41,775 bases of DNA from Chara braunii. Its lineage: Eukaryota; Streptophyta; Charophyceae; Charales; Characeae. Location of the stretch: assembly GCA_003427395.1 (NCBI GenBank), contig BFEA01000820.1, forward strand, positions 425,549 through 467,323, given 5' to 3'. The notes beneath the pieces are model-generated. The model did no database searches. It was not told the origin of the DNA and saw nothing but the letters and a program-made list of their open reading frames with translations. Of this stretch, positions 28,138 to 39,500 are shown piece after piece. A program made the position numbers and the translations under genes. Position 1 is the first letter of the stretch; every line of letters begins with the position of its first letter.

Positions 28138-30493
28138 GGGTAGCAACTGCCCCTATCATAAGGCCATGTGGGGAAATGAGCGCGAGCCGACAGGAATCTC
28201 CCACACCACATGTGTCTATGGCAGAGGTTGCAGGCCGATGCCTAGATAGCTGTCCAGAGATTGCATGTGTTAGGGTCTCTCTAGGCACTTCCCTCACAGG
28301 CGTGGCTGATGAGCTAAAGGAGAGGATGCCCGCCTGGGCCAAGATGAAAAAGGAGAGTAGAGGACAACTAGTTTTGGTAGATGTAGAGATTTTCAGAGGT
28401 AGAGTAGGGGCCCTAGTAGATAGTGGGGCCACGCGCAGCTATATCAGTAGAAAGGCGCTGCAGAAGTTGAAGTTGGGGCTAAAAGTCCAGAAGTTAGCAG
28501 ACCCCATAGTGAGCATCCTCGCAGCCAATCGCACGATGCGAGTAGAGGATTATGTAGAGGGAGTCCAAGCGTACTTTCGCCTAGAGAAAGATGGGAAGGT
28601 GGAGAAAGTTCTCCATTTCCTAACTCTCCTCGTAGAGGACAACCTTCCTTTCGACATATTTATGGGAATGGACTGGGGAGAGGCAGTCGGGGCCGCACTC
28701 CATTTGAGAGAGCACGAGTGTAGGCTCCCTAGTCCGTCAGGCGAGGTCAAGACTGCCACGTTTGTTCCACGTGTCAGGAGTAGATAAGTCCCTGGCACAC
28801 TGCTGCCTTAGCGCTCCTGCGTTTGCAAGATTAGTGAAGAAGGAGCAGCTAGAAGGACAGGTCTTTGTAGCCCATGTTAGGCTAGTGACTGAGCCTAAAG
28901 AGGAGAAACCTATAGACCTTCCTATTGCCAAGCTGCTGGAAGAGTTTACAGACTTAGCTAAGCCGCCTACAGGAGTAGTACCGCGGCCAATCCAGCATCG
29001 CATTGAAATAGAGCCTGGCAGTAGGACTCCTAAGGGAGCAGTGTATAGGATGTCCCCGCGGGAGTTGAGCTGCGCAAGCAATTAGACGAGCTCCTAGAGA
29101 AGGGTTGGATTAGGCCCAGTTCGTCTCCATTTGGAGCACCTGTTCTGTTGGTCCCCAAGAAGGAGGGAGAGCTCATAATGTGTATAGACTATAAGGGTCT
29201 CAATGCTATCACCGTGAAGAATGCAGAGCCTCTGCCCCGTATAGATGATCTTTTAGATCGGGTGCAGGGTTGCAAGTATTTTTCGAAGATAGATATGAAG
29301 TTCAGATATCATCAGATAGAGGTTCATCCTGATGATCAGTATAAGACCGCGTTCTGGACTAGATATGGGCACTACGAGTTCATAGTCATGCCCTTTAGAC
29401 TAACCAACGCGCCAGCAACTTTTCAGCGCTGTATGAATAACTTGTTTAGACTGTGGTTAAACAAATTTGTAGTAGTCTACTTAGATGATATTCTAGTGTT
29501 CAGGAGGACCCTCCAAGAGCATGAGGGTCATCTAACGCAGGTCTTGGAGAAGCTCAGAGAGGCTAACTTCAAGATCAACGCAAAGAAGTGCGAATGGGCA
29601 AAGACCCAAGTTCTGTATTTAGGCCATGTCTTAGACGGAGACGACATCAAACCAGAAGATAGTAAGATTGCAGCGATTAGAGATTGGCCTACACCCTGCA
29701 CGTTGACAGAGTTGCGGTCGTTCCTAGGCCTAGCTAATTATTACAGGAAGTTTGTGAGGAACTTCTCCACCATCGCTGCTCCCCTTCGCAGGTTGCTGAA
29801 GAAAGAAGCGATCTGGAAGTGGGACAAGGATTGCACGTCTGCCATGAAGAAGTTAAAGCAGTCGTTGATAGAGTTCCTAGTCCTCAAAGTAGTCGATCCG
29901 TCCTTACCTTTCCTAGTCACTACTGACGAGAGGTAGTACGGTATAGGTGTTGTGTTACATCAAGACGATGGCAATGGGTATAGGCCCGGCGAGTTCATGT
30001 CTGCCAAAATGCCTTCGGAGAAGGTCGCGACATCTACCTATGAGAGGGAACTCTACGCTCTCAGGCAAACTCTAGAACATTGGAAACACTGCTTGGTTAG
30101 GAGGCACTTTAAAGTCTACTCAGACCACGAAACGTTGAGGTGGTTAAAGACGCAGGCCAAGATGACACCTAAGCTGACTAGGTGGGCCACCGAATTAGAC
30201 CAATATGATTTTGTGCTCACGCCCGTCAAAGGGAAGTATAATGTAGTTGCGGACGCTCTGAGTAGGAGAGCTGACTGCTTTGGAGTGATAGTTCATTATC
30301 AGGATATAGGGAGAGACCTGCAGCAGAAAGTTAGAGAGGCATACCCGGAGGACCCTATTTATAGTGTCCTCCTCAAGAGAGTACAAGAGGCCCCAGAGTC
30401 AGAACCAGACTACCGCACTACCGATGGGCTATTATTTGAGAAGACTAACGTAGTTGACCGATTGTGTGTTCCTAACAGTGAAGAGATCCGTAT
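28077..30493 (+). pseudogene. Element E pol, first part: protease, RT, RNase H, start of integrase
   Basis: Protease: active site DSGATRSYIS (Asp codon 28419-28421), [20 protein letters not shown]. Frame change near 28760, then a frame with LAKPPTGVVPRPIQHRIEIE leading to RT; another near 29065. RT from 29100: [38 protein letters not shown] (usual FGYHQ has become FRYHQ), YEFIVMPFRLTNAP, VVVYLDDILVFRR. RNase H: TTDER then TAG 29934-29936 where H has TTDASQYG, so at Gln; YERELYALRQ, YSDHETLRWL, VVADALSRR. It stops at …NSEEIR in the integrase N-terminal region at 30493 because element H is inserted there. RT and RNase H look otherwise well kept. Confidence 0.87.
30490..30493 (+). repeat. Target site duplication CGTA, left copy (right copy 39501-39504)
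   Basis: CGTA at 30490-30493 and 39501-39504 flank the 9007-bp element H exactly. Removing H and one copy restores an uninterrupted E pol frame (…GAG ATC CGT AGT CTT ATC…). Four bases rather than the usual five. Confidence 0.85.
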
Positions 30494-31031
30494 AAAAGGG
30501 CCTTTTACCCGAATTCAGACCCTGTTCGGCAAATGCAACATAGAGGGGTCACCCGCCAGGGCCCAACTCGTGAAAGCAGATCAAAGGACATGTTCTCTAG
30601 GTCAAAAGTCACATCCTAGCTAAGTAAAAGCCAATGTCAAAGGTCACAGTGGTGCCCTGTACGAACAGCTGCAATATTTGGTTTTCGGAGTCACATCTAT
30701 TCGTCCAGGGGGTGCGCAGGTCATGTCTGTTCAGGCAAGAGATGTGTCTGTACGTACAATGTGAGTGTCTATTCGTGCAGTATGAATGTCTGTTCGTGCA
30801 AAATGTGTGTCTGTCCAAAAGGAAGTCAAAGGGCAGGTTCCTAGTTCTGTCTAAGTCTAATAGGGAGTCTAGATTCCGACACCCAGTCCGAAATCCAGGC
30901 CAAATGGCCGCAGCAGCAGCAGACCCTGAGGGGAAAATACTGGGACACACACATATGCATGGGTCTGGGGCTGAAGGAGGCCCAAAGTGCCAATGCAGAC
31001 CAATACAGACCTTGCCAGGGGAGGCCAGCAG

Positions 31032-31038
31032 TATAAAA
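31032..31038 (+). promoter_or_regulatory. TATA box in element H 5' LTR
   Basis: TATAAAA in GCAGTATAAAACAATAG, conserved at 38914-38920 in the 3' LTR. It lies 540 bp into the LTR, a reasonable end of U3. Transcripts would start near 31065. Confidence 0.6.
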
Positions 31039-31445
31039 CAATAGGCCAGCCTCCCTTGACAGGAGATTCCCACTGGCATACTGGCGTGGAAGTGTTGTGT
31101 GCGCTTGTGCGCTGGCTAGCTGGGTAAGCGTTGGAGGAGAAGCGACGCTAAGAAGAGGAAGAGAGCTGGGCGCCGACTTGCAAGTGGCAGCCATAGCTGC
31201 GCCCGCTAATTAGTATAGGTAAAGGGTTAGTTGTTAGTCTACAGTGAGTAGCATTCAAAGTAGATCTTCGTGGTAGGAGTGTGCATGTAGGATGAGAGAG
31301 AAGGACTAAGACTGAGATCTTGAGAGAGAGAGAGAGAGGGGGGGGAGAAGGACAGGTTGACGAGTTGGCTATGGTGATTCCTTACCTGTTCTGCGCTCGC
31401 TGGTTGCTGTAAGAGGTGGCGCTGGCTCAGCCAGGCCCCGTTGAG

Positions 31446-31624
31446 CTGATGTTCGAGAGAGGAACATATCATGATTGTTGAGTGCTGGATTCATGAACTC
31501 GAGATACTCTTTATAACGTGTTTGAGATAATATGNCTGATGTTCGAGAGAGGAACATATCATGATTGTTGAGTGCTGGATTCATGAACTCGAGATACTCT
31601 TTATAACGTGTTTGAGATAATATG
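31446..31624 (+). repeat. Exact 89-bp direct repeat separated by one N (probable assembly artefact)
   Basis: 31446-31534 and 31536-31624 are identical by eye (CTGATGTTCGAGAGAGG…GATAATATG), with a lone N between. The 3' LTR has a single copy. Two contig ends that overlapped were probably joined without merging. Confidence 0.85.
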
Positions 31625-31755
31625 AGCTGCATGACTTGGTTCTCATCTCATCCCCATTCTGCGTTGTGTGTGGAGTCGTAATCTGTGTGAATGGTGAAGT
31701 GGCATGCATTGTGTTACACTCTGGCAAGTGTTGACAGTCAGGTCCCTTGCAAACT

Positions 31756-31768
31756 TGGTATTGGAGCC
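31756..31768 (+). other. Primer binding site of element H
   Basis: TGGTATTGGAGCC, four bases after the LTR's CA. Two differences from TGGTATCAGAGCC, the initiator tRNA-Met site used by most plant LTR elements. Confidence 0.75.
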
Positions 31769-32706
31769 GAAGCTTGTTGCACTCACTGCGCTGGCATGAG
31801 CAAGGCCGGTGAGAAGAAGGAGAGAACGTTGGCTTGAGGATGATGCTGGCGATGGTGGAGTTGTGAGACAGAGGTGGATTGGGATTGGGGAAGAAGTAAG
31901 CCGAAGAGGAAGGGGCAGAAGATTACTTACCTGGAGTGTTGGAATGCGGAGCGACGAGGAGCTTCATCGACGGCCGCTTCAAAGAGAGAAGAACCTCCAT
32001 ATCCCCTTACCTGGCTGTGTGTGTGTGTACTCTACTCTTTCCCTCTCTGGTGGTCGTTGCTGCTGCTGTCTACCCAAGATCTGGTTTGGAGGCAGGATAC
32101 AAGTGTTTGGTCACACTCGAAGTAGTAGTGGTCAGAGTTCTGTTGGTCCTCTCTTCTACCCCTCTGAATTGTCAGCTGTAGGAGGTAGTAAAGGTGGGGG
32201 AAACACTGGTTGTAGTGGTTGATTGCCACGTCAGATAGCTATCACAACATAAGGTCTAATTTGGGCAGTAGTAGTAGGGTGATACAGCATTGTCTAGGCA
32301 TCTGACAAGTATACACTCGAGTACCCCTACACAAGAGAACAAACAATTAGTATTAATAAAAACAAAGAGAAAACATCCAGATCAGCAAGGAAGAAGGAAG
32401 GAACTAATTGAGTGGGAGGCAGACAGTGTGTAAAAACAAAGTTCTACTTAAATTCTTTGTTATTTGAAATTCGTTATTGTGAAAGCAGCGATTCTAAGAG
32501 TTCCCATGCATGGAATCTCATCCACTTCAGACTAAGTTGAGTGGCACCTGAGGGAAGCATCTTGGTGGAGCGGCGGAGGACTACCTGTGCCGTCAGCCAC
32601 CATGGATGACTTTCCCATGCAGGGAATTATGGCCCTCTCTGTTCTTTTGGGCCCCTTGTTCAATGTCTTCTTTCCTTTGGGTTTCGGGAGAGTGTGTACT
32701 TCCCGG
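31769..32706 (+). other. Element H leader (untranslated)
   Basis: About 940 bases between PBS and gag ATG. Frames such as the one at 31809-32222 have no domain and are GA/GT-rich; I do not regard them as genes. GTGTGTGTGT near 32018. Confidence 0.5.
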
Positions 32707-34745
32707 ATGATGATGAGGTCTGGTGCGGTAAAGCCAGGGCCCACGCCTGCTGAATAGGCAGAAATTGACTGTCGGCAAGCAGAGAAAAAGAAAGAGAAAG
32801 AAGTCAGGAAAAGACAGAAAGAAGAGGAGATAAAGAAGAAAACCCAACTGGAAGAAGTAAGGTTAAAAAGGGAAATGAAAGAAAAGATGGAAAAACAGTA
32901 GAAAGAAGAGTTACAGACTATTGAAGAAGAAGAAGAAGAGGTTGATGAAGGAGCCGAAAGGTTCAGACGACGGCCCGGAAAGGAAGAGAGCAGTCAGATG
33001 GGAGAAGAACTCAGCGTTAAGCCGCTGGGCTGGTACGAAACTGACGAAGAACGAGACACATTCATTGCAAAGTTGGCAAACATATCAGATTAGAAAGAAA
33101 GAGACCTTATGCTGGAGGAGAAACATGATGAATTGCATAGCAAAATGTTAGCAGGAAAACGGCAAGAGCTAGACGAAAGGAAAAGATTGCAAGCAGAAGG
33201 TGCCAGGTTGCAAAAAGAACTACAAGAGCAGAAAGATAAACAAATTGCAACCGAAGCGAAGCTTGCCCTTTTGACAGAAACAGTCTTGCATACAAAGCAA
33301 GAGGTCGCAGCCATAAACCGAACTTTGCAGAAAGTTGAGACCCATCAATATGAATTTGAGGGAATCTGGAACACCTTTTTGGAGAAGTCCGCCAAAGACG
33401 TCGATCAGCATGTAAAATCGTATATTGAAAAATTAGACAACCACATCACCTAGACCTTTACTCCAGCCGTGATTGAAAGGATAGTCAAAGGCAGCGACAG
33501 AGGCGGAGGAGATGGAGATGGAGACGGAGATGGGGGTAGTGATAAGAAAAGAAAGGGTGTGCTGCGAGAAGAAGGAGCGGGGCAGATTAATAAAATTAAG
33601 GTGAAAGTTCCATGGACATATAACGGTAAGAAAGAGCAAAGTGTGCTACATTGGATTGCAGCAGTTGAGTCATACGTCTACGGACAGCGCATTCCGTACT
33701 GGGACAGGGTGCTGATGGCAAGTTCGGGTATGGAGGGAGATGCCATGAGCTACGCCATCTCTCTGCAAAAGGAGGCAGGTTGTAGCTCTATGGTAGAATA
33801 CTCCCAGCAAATCTGAATTGAGGACTTTTTCAAAGCCATCCGAGACCGGTTTGAGGATAAAAACTTAGCCAGGAGGACAAAAATGTTAGTCCTAAACCTC
33901 CCAGATAGAAAATGGAAGAGCACCTCAGCGCTTAAAGCCACCATGGATGAACTGTTGCAATGCAATGAACATGGTCTGACCCCTGCTAAGATATTGAATA
34001 GTTTTGCACGCGCACTACCCGAACCCCTTCGTACTCAGTTGTATCCCCGTACAAAGGAGGAGGGGATGACCTACGAGAAGTTCAGCAAGATCGACATAGA
34101 TCACACTGGCTTCTTGGCTGAAGCTAACTATTGCCATTATTGGAAAGATCTGCAAGCGGGTAAAAAGTGATAAAACCGCACAATCTCAGGGTCTATCCCT
34201 GGGAAAGACAGCCTCCTTCTGACCTTTGAAGAAGGAGGTGTCGAAACACTTTCTTGGGACCAAGTAGACTATGGTCTTGAGGAAGGACCAGCGGTCCGGT
34301 AGCTCAGGAGGGGAGATGCATGGCCGTTGCAGCCCGCGGGGGAGGGCGTCAAGGAAGAGGATGTGGCCGAGGAAGAGGAGGCCGCGGAGGAAGAGGACCC
34401 GGTACTTAGAGGGGTGGTGGCGAAGGTAGCTACTACGCGGGTGGAAGGGGTAATGGTCCCTCGCAAGGTGGCCGTGGTTTCAATTCTGACTGGGGAATAG
34501 GAAGAGGCACGTGGTACAACAATTGGGACAAGCCATACCCACCTCATCCAGGTCTACCCGAAGGGGAACCTTGGAAGAAACTGGGGATCACAGAAAAAGT
34601 TTGGCAGAAAAGGAGAGCTGCCGACCAGTGCCTTAAATGTGGGGACCCCGACCACATTGTCCCTTATTGCCCTGATTACAAGATGGCAAAAAGGAACAGC
34701 CACAGTAGAGGTCTCAGTTGCCTCTACAGGGACTTCGGGTGTTGA
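32707..34745 (+). pseudogene. Ty3/gypsy gag polyprotein, element H
   Basis: Three ATGs in a row (32707, 32710, 32713) open the frame. A long Lys/Glu coiled coil follows (EKKKEKEVRKRQKEEEIKKK; ELDERKRLQAEGARLQKELQ), an acidic GDGDGDGDGG stretch, then the gag core (VPWTYNGKKEQSVLHWIAAV; GMEGDAMSYAISL; ALKATMDELLQCNEHGLTPA; ALPEPLRTQLYP), an RG-rich box (RGGGRQGRGCGRGRGGRG) and a CCHC knuckle CLKCGDPDHIVPYC (34629-34670). In-frame stops: TAG 32755, 32899, 33091, 33451; TGA 33814; TGA-TAA 34168-34173 (E has Trp-Lys there); TAG 34300 and 34407. One frame change just before the RG box. Five to six of these stops are TAG in Gln-compatible contexts. Coiled coil plus RG box suggests strong self-association and RNA binding (inference). 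Confidence 0.85.
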
Positions 34746-37700
34746 AAAAAAGAAATCCTCCCATTCGAAGGTCCCATTGGCAGAAACTGAAGAGGTAGAC
34801 AGTCCCCATCTAGTACACTGTCCAGAGGTGGCAAGCGTATGCACCTCTCTAGATGGATCCCTCGCTGGCGTGGGTGATGAGTTGGCCACTCATCTCCAAG
34901 CCTGGACTGAAATGACAAAACGTAAAGGACAACTAATAATTGCAGATCTTGAAGTCAATAAAATAAGAGTAGGAGGAATGATTGATAGTGGGTCTACAAG
35001 CAGCTATATAAGTAAAAAAGGTTTGCAAAAGCTGCGACTCGGGCTAAAGATTAAGCAATTAGATGAACCCGTAGTAACTAAATTAGCTAATAGTACAGTA
35101 ATGGTAATGGATAGATATGTTGAAGGGCTTAAGATATACTTCCGGCTCGAAGCATAGGGAAAGGTGGAACGCGTTCTCCACTCTCTGACTCTCTTGGTGG
35201 AAGATAATCTTCCTTTTGACATTCTTTTAGGTATGGATTGGGGGGAAGCTGCAAATGCGGACATAAAGATGAGGGATCACGAGTGTTGGCTCCCTAGTCC
35301 GCAAGGCGGAAAGAAAAGAATCCGCCTATTCCATGAATCAGGTAAGGAAAGCAGCTTGGCTCATAGTTGTATGAGTGCCCCAACGTTCGCTCGCTATGTA
35401 AAAAAATATAACTTGTATGACCAAGTCTTTGTGGCATATGTGCGCCCAGTAAAAGAGGATGAAGTTAAGGAAGAGCCAAAGTCCCCAGAAATTAAGCAAC
35501 TTTTGAAAGAGTTCGCAGATGTGGCAGAGGCCCCAAGCGGTGTGGTTGAGAGACCCATTCGACATTGCATAGACATTATCCCAGGAAGTTTGATTCCTAA
35601 AGGGGCCATCTACCGAATGTCACCTAAAGAATTGGATGAACTGCGATCCCAACTTGATGAATTGCTGGAAAAAGGATGGATAAGGCCTAGCTCCTCGCCC
35701 TATGGTGCGCCTGTGTTGTTTGTGCCTAAAAAGGATGGCGGGGTACGCATGTGTATAGACTATAGGAAGTTAAATGAAATAACTGTAAAGAACGTTGAGC
35801 CGTTACCGGGGATAGATGATCTGCTGGATCGTGTATAGGGTTGCAAATATTTCACGAAGATTGATATGAAATTTGGCTACCATCAGATTGAGGTAGAGTC
35901 GGAAGACCAATACAAAACTGCCTTTAGAACAAGGTATGGGCACTATGAGTTCATTGTGTTGCCCTTTGGTTTTACGAATGCCCCTGTAACTTTCCAAAGA
36001 ACTATGAACGAACTCTTTCGCGAGTGGCTTGACAAATTTGTTATTGTTTATTTGGATGATATTTTGGTTTTCAGTAAAAATCTGAAAGAACATTCTGAGC
36101 ACCTTCGTCTTGTGCTAAATAAATTGCGTGAAGCAAAATTGAAACTAAACCCAAAGAAGTGTGAATGGGCTAAGCGTCAGGTTTTGTATCCAGGGCATGT
36201 TCTCGATGGTGATGGAATCAAACTGGAAGACACGAAAATTGCGGCAATTCGTGATTGGCCTAACCCCCACACTTTGACTGAGTTGCGGTCGTTCCTTGGG
36301 CTAGCCAACTATTATCGGAAGTTTGTGAGACACTTCACGATAATTGCTGCGCCCCTTCGCAGATTACTTAAAAAAGAAACCATTTGGAAGTGGGATTCAG
36401 ACTGTGCAGCTTCATTTAAACTTCTGAAGAAATGTCTAATTAACTACCCGGTTTTGAAAGTTGTTCACCCTTCATTGCCCTTCGTGGTCACAACTGACGC
36501 CAGTCAATACGGGATAGGTGCTGTACTCCAGCAAGATGACGGGAATGGATACAGACCTGTGGAATTTATGTCCCGAGGACTGCCTAACGAGAAGGTCGCC
36601 GCTTCTACGTATGAGAGGGAGTTGTATGAAGCTTTGGATCACTGGCGACACTATCTCTTAGGAAGGCACTTCAACGTGTACTCAGATCATGAGACACTTC
36701 GCTGGCTCAAGACGCAGGCCCGGATGACACCTAAGTTGACTAGGTGGGCCACAGAGCTTGATCAATATGATTTGAGTTGAAGCCAGTCAAGGGTAAAGTA
36801 TAATGTTGTTGCCGACGCATTGAGTCGAAGATCAGATTTCTTTGGTGCCATTGTAACATACCTAGATGTGGGTACCGATTTGCAAGAGAAAATTAGAAAT
36901 GCGTATTCCACTGATCCTGTCTATGGCGCTATGCTTAAGCGTGTACAAGAAACGCCAACAGAGTTTCCTAACTATGGTATCACACAAGGAATGTTGTTTG
37001 AAAGTACTGATGTTCATGATAGGCTTTGTATTCCGAATGTGGAAGAGATCAAGAGTTTGATCTTGGGGGAATGTCACGACACCGAGGGCCATTTTGGGTG
37101 GAGGAAGACGTACGCAAACCTTGTGCGGTCCTACACCTGGCCTCGCATGAAACCAAACTGCATTGCATATGTGCAGGGTTGTTAAGTGTGCCAAAGAAAT
37201 AAGAGCACCACACAACCTCCCCTTGGTTTACTTAAGCCTCTGCCTATTCCAACAGGTCCGGGAGAATCTGTGTCCATTGACTTTATGGACACCAAGATAA
37301 AAAGCAAGAATGGAAAGACGCAAGTCATGGTCATCGTCGACAGATTTAATAAATATGTCGTCTTCGTAGCTTTACCAGCAGAACTGGTAATCCGGGAGTT
37401 CTTTAACCAATGGGTGAAAGACTATGGGCATCCCTTGACAATTGTCAGTGACAGAGATACACGGTTCACGAGTGAACAATGGCAGCAACTTATGAATGTC
37501 TATGGCTCTAAGTTAACTATGTCGTCAGGTAGACACCCTGAGACAAATGGCCAGACTGAGCAGATGAATAAGATTTTGCAGCAAACGCTGCGCATGTATA
37601 TCCGTCCCGACCAGATTGAATGGGACGAACATTTGCCCAAAGTTGCTAGTGCCTACAATAACTCTGTTCATCTATCTACATGCAAAACTCCGATGGAGTT

Positions 37701-38356
37701 GCATCTGGGATGGCGTCCGCGCAGGCCTATTGACCGGCTAAACCCGGATCAAGTGCATAAGCTTCCTCTAGGAACTAGCTCATTTGCGATTCAATATCAG
37801 AAAGACATTGAAAAGGTAAAAGAAAACATTATCGAAGCACAACATAAGATGATTGAACAGGCAAATAAGCACAGGAGACCTTCACAGTTTGTTGTAGGTG
37901 ATCTGGTGTGGGTTAAGTCTAAAGAATTTGTTCCTGAGGAGAACATCTCTCAAAAGTTACTACCCACCCACAGAGGACCTTGGCAAGTTCTAGATGTGAT
38001 TGGCGATGTGGATGGTCCTTCATATGTTATAGAAATTCCTCTACATTTACATACATACCCAGTATTCCACGCTTCGAAACTCTTACCTTGCGTAACAAAC
38101 GAGTTGTTTCCCAATCGCAGATCAGCGATACCTCCTAGTATGGATGGGAAATATGATGTGGATAAGATTGTTGCTGAAAAGCACTTTCCAAACTGGACAA
38201 AGAGGCAGAACCCAACGACAATATAAAGTTAGATTCGCTTATCAGGACCCAAGTGAAGATCGCTGGTTCACAAGAGAAAATTTGCTAGAATCTGCACCTC
38301 ATATTGTATCTGCCTATGAACGAGCAAGAAGGGGAATAAGCATTATTGATAGATGA
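34639..38356 (+). pseudogene. Element H pol: protease, RT, RNase H, integrase, chromodomain-like tail
   Basis: Protease: DSGSTSSYIS (Asp codon 34984-34986), [84 protein letters not shown]. RNase H: TTDASQYGIGAVL, YERELYE, YSDHETLRWL, VVADALSRR. Integrase: CHDTEGHFG … VCQRNK, IDFMDT, VSDRDTRFTS, RHPETNGQTEQMN, so zinc site and D-D-E complete. Then VGDLVWVKSKEF, YPVFHASKL, and the tail YKVRFAYQDPSEDRWFTREN. Breaks: TAG 35155, TAG 35836 (Gln in E and B), a lost T near 36772 compensated by an extra A near 36800, TAA 37183 (CQVC or CKVC in relatives), frame change near 38205. All catalytic residues are present; only stops and small indels disable it. Confidence 0.9.
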
Positions 38357-38395
38357 AGGATTTCTCAGAGGACTTCGAAACTAGGCCGGCGAGAG

Positions 38396-39500
38396 TAAAA
38401 GGGCCTTTTACCCGAATTCAGACCCTGTTCGGCAAATGCAGCATAGAGGGGTCACCCGCCAGGGCCCAACTCGTGAAAGCAGATCAAAGGACATGTTCTC
38501 TGGGTCAAAGGGCACATCCTAGCTAAGTAAAAGCCAATGTCAAAGGTCACAGTTGTGCCCTGTACGAACAGCTGCAATATTTGGTTTTGGGAGTCACATC
38601 TGTTCGTCCAGGGGGTGCGCAGGTCATGTCTATTCAGGCAAGAGATGTGTCTGTACGTACAGTGTGAGTGTCTATTCATGCAGAATGTGTGTCTGTCCAA
38701 AAGGAAGTCAAAGGGCAGGTTCCTAGTTCTGTCTAAGTCTAATAGGGGGTCTAGATTCAGACACCCAGTCCGAAATCCAGGCCAAATGGCCGCAGCAGCA
38801 GCAAACCCTGAGGGGAAAATACTGGGACACACACATACGCATGGGTCTGGGACTGAAGGAGGCCCAAAGTGCCAATGCAGACCAATGCAGACCTCGCCAG
38901 GGGAGGCCAGCAGTATAAAACAATAGGCCAGCCTCCCTTGACAGGAGATTCCCACTGGCATACTGGCGTGGAAGTGTTGTGTGCACTTGTGCGCTGGCTA
39001 GTTGGGTAAGCGTTGGAGGAGAAGCTGCGCTGAGAAGAGGAAGAGAGCTGGGCGCCGACTTGCAAGTGGCAGCCATAGCTGCGCCAGCTAATTAGTATAG
39101 GTAGAGGGTTAGTTGTTAGTCTACAGTGAGGAGCATTCAAAGTAGATCTTCGTGGTAGGAGTGTGCATGTATGATGAGAGAAAAGGACTAAGACTGAGAT
39201 CTTGAGAGAGAGAGAGACAGAGAGAGGGGGGAGAAGGACAGGTTGACGAGTTGGCTATGGTGAGCTCAGCCAGGCCCTGTTGAGCTGATGTTCGAGAGAG
39301 GAACATATCATGATTGTTGAGTGCTGGATTCATGAACTCGAGATACTCTTTATAACGTGTTTGAGATAATATGAGCTGCGTGACTTGGTTCTCACCTCAT
39401 CCCCATTATGCGTTGTGCGTGGAGTCATAATATGTGTGAATGGTGAAGTGGCATGCATTGTGTTACACTCTGGCAAGTGTTGACAGTCACGTCCCTTGCA
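38396..39500 (+). repeat. 3' LTR of element H (1105 bp)
   Basis: TAAAAGGGCC… to …CCTTGCA, collinear with the 5' LTR apart from the three length differences listed there. Preceded by CTAGGCCGGCGAGAG, a weak purine-rich stretch. TATAAAA at 38914-38920. Confidence 0.92.

Larger units (their letters stand above)
30494..31751 (+). repeat. 5' LTR of element H (1258 bp)
   Basis: Starts TAAAAGGGCCTTTTACCC (TA, not TG) and ends GTCCCTTGCA. Longer than the 3' LTR (1105 bp) because of an extra 22-bp unit in a GTCTGTTCGTGCAA repeat array (about 30710-30815), about 48 extra bases near 31376-31425, and an exact 89-bp duplication around a single N at 31535 that is probably artificial. Contains a TATA box and a GA run (31321-31337). 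Confidence 0.9.
30494..39500 (+). mobile_element. Complete Ty3/gypsy element H (9007 bp) inserted in element E pol
   Basis: 5' LTR 30494-31751, PBS 31756-31768, leader, gag 32707-34745, pol 34639-38356, 3' LTR 38396-39500, target duplication CGTA. The only element in the window complete from end to end. Internally it has many stops and several single-base frame changes, so it is not autonomous now. LTRs differ by roughly 3% over the first 330 bp by my hand alignment (about 10 differences plus a 22-bp indel), so it is younger than E. Confidence 0.92.

Noticed and set aside
30609-31194. Minus-strand frames duplicated at 38452-39076
   Set aside because: They are antisense reading of element H's LTR; conservation reflects LTR identity, not coding.
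31809-32222. 137-codon frame in element H's leader
   Set aside because: Low-complexity Arg/Gly-rich translation, no counterpart in element E and no domain.
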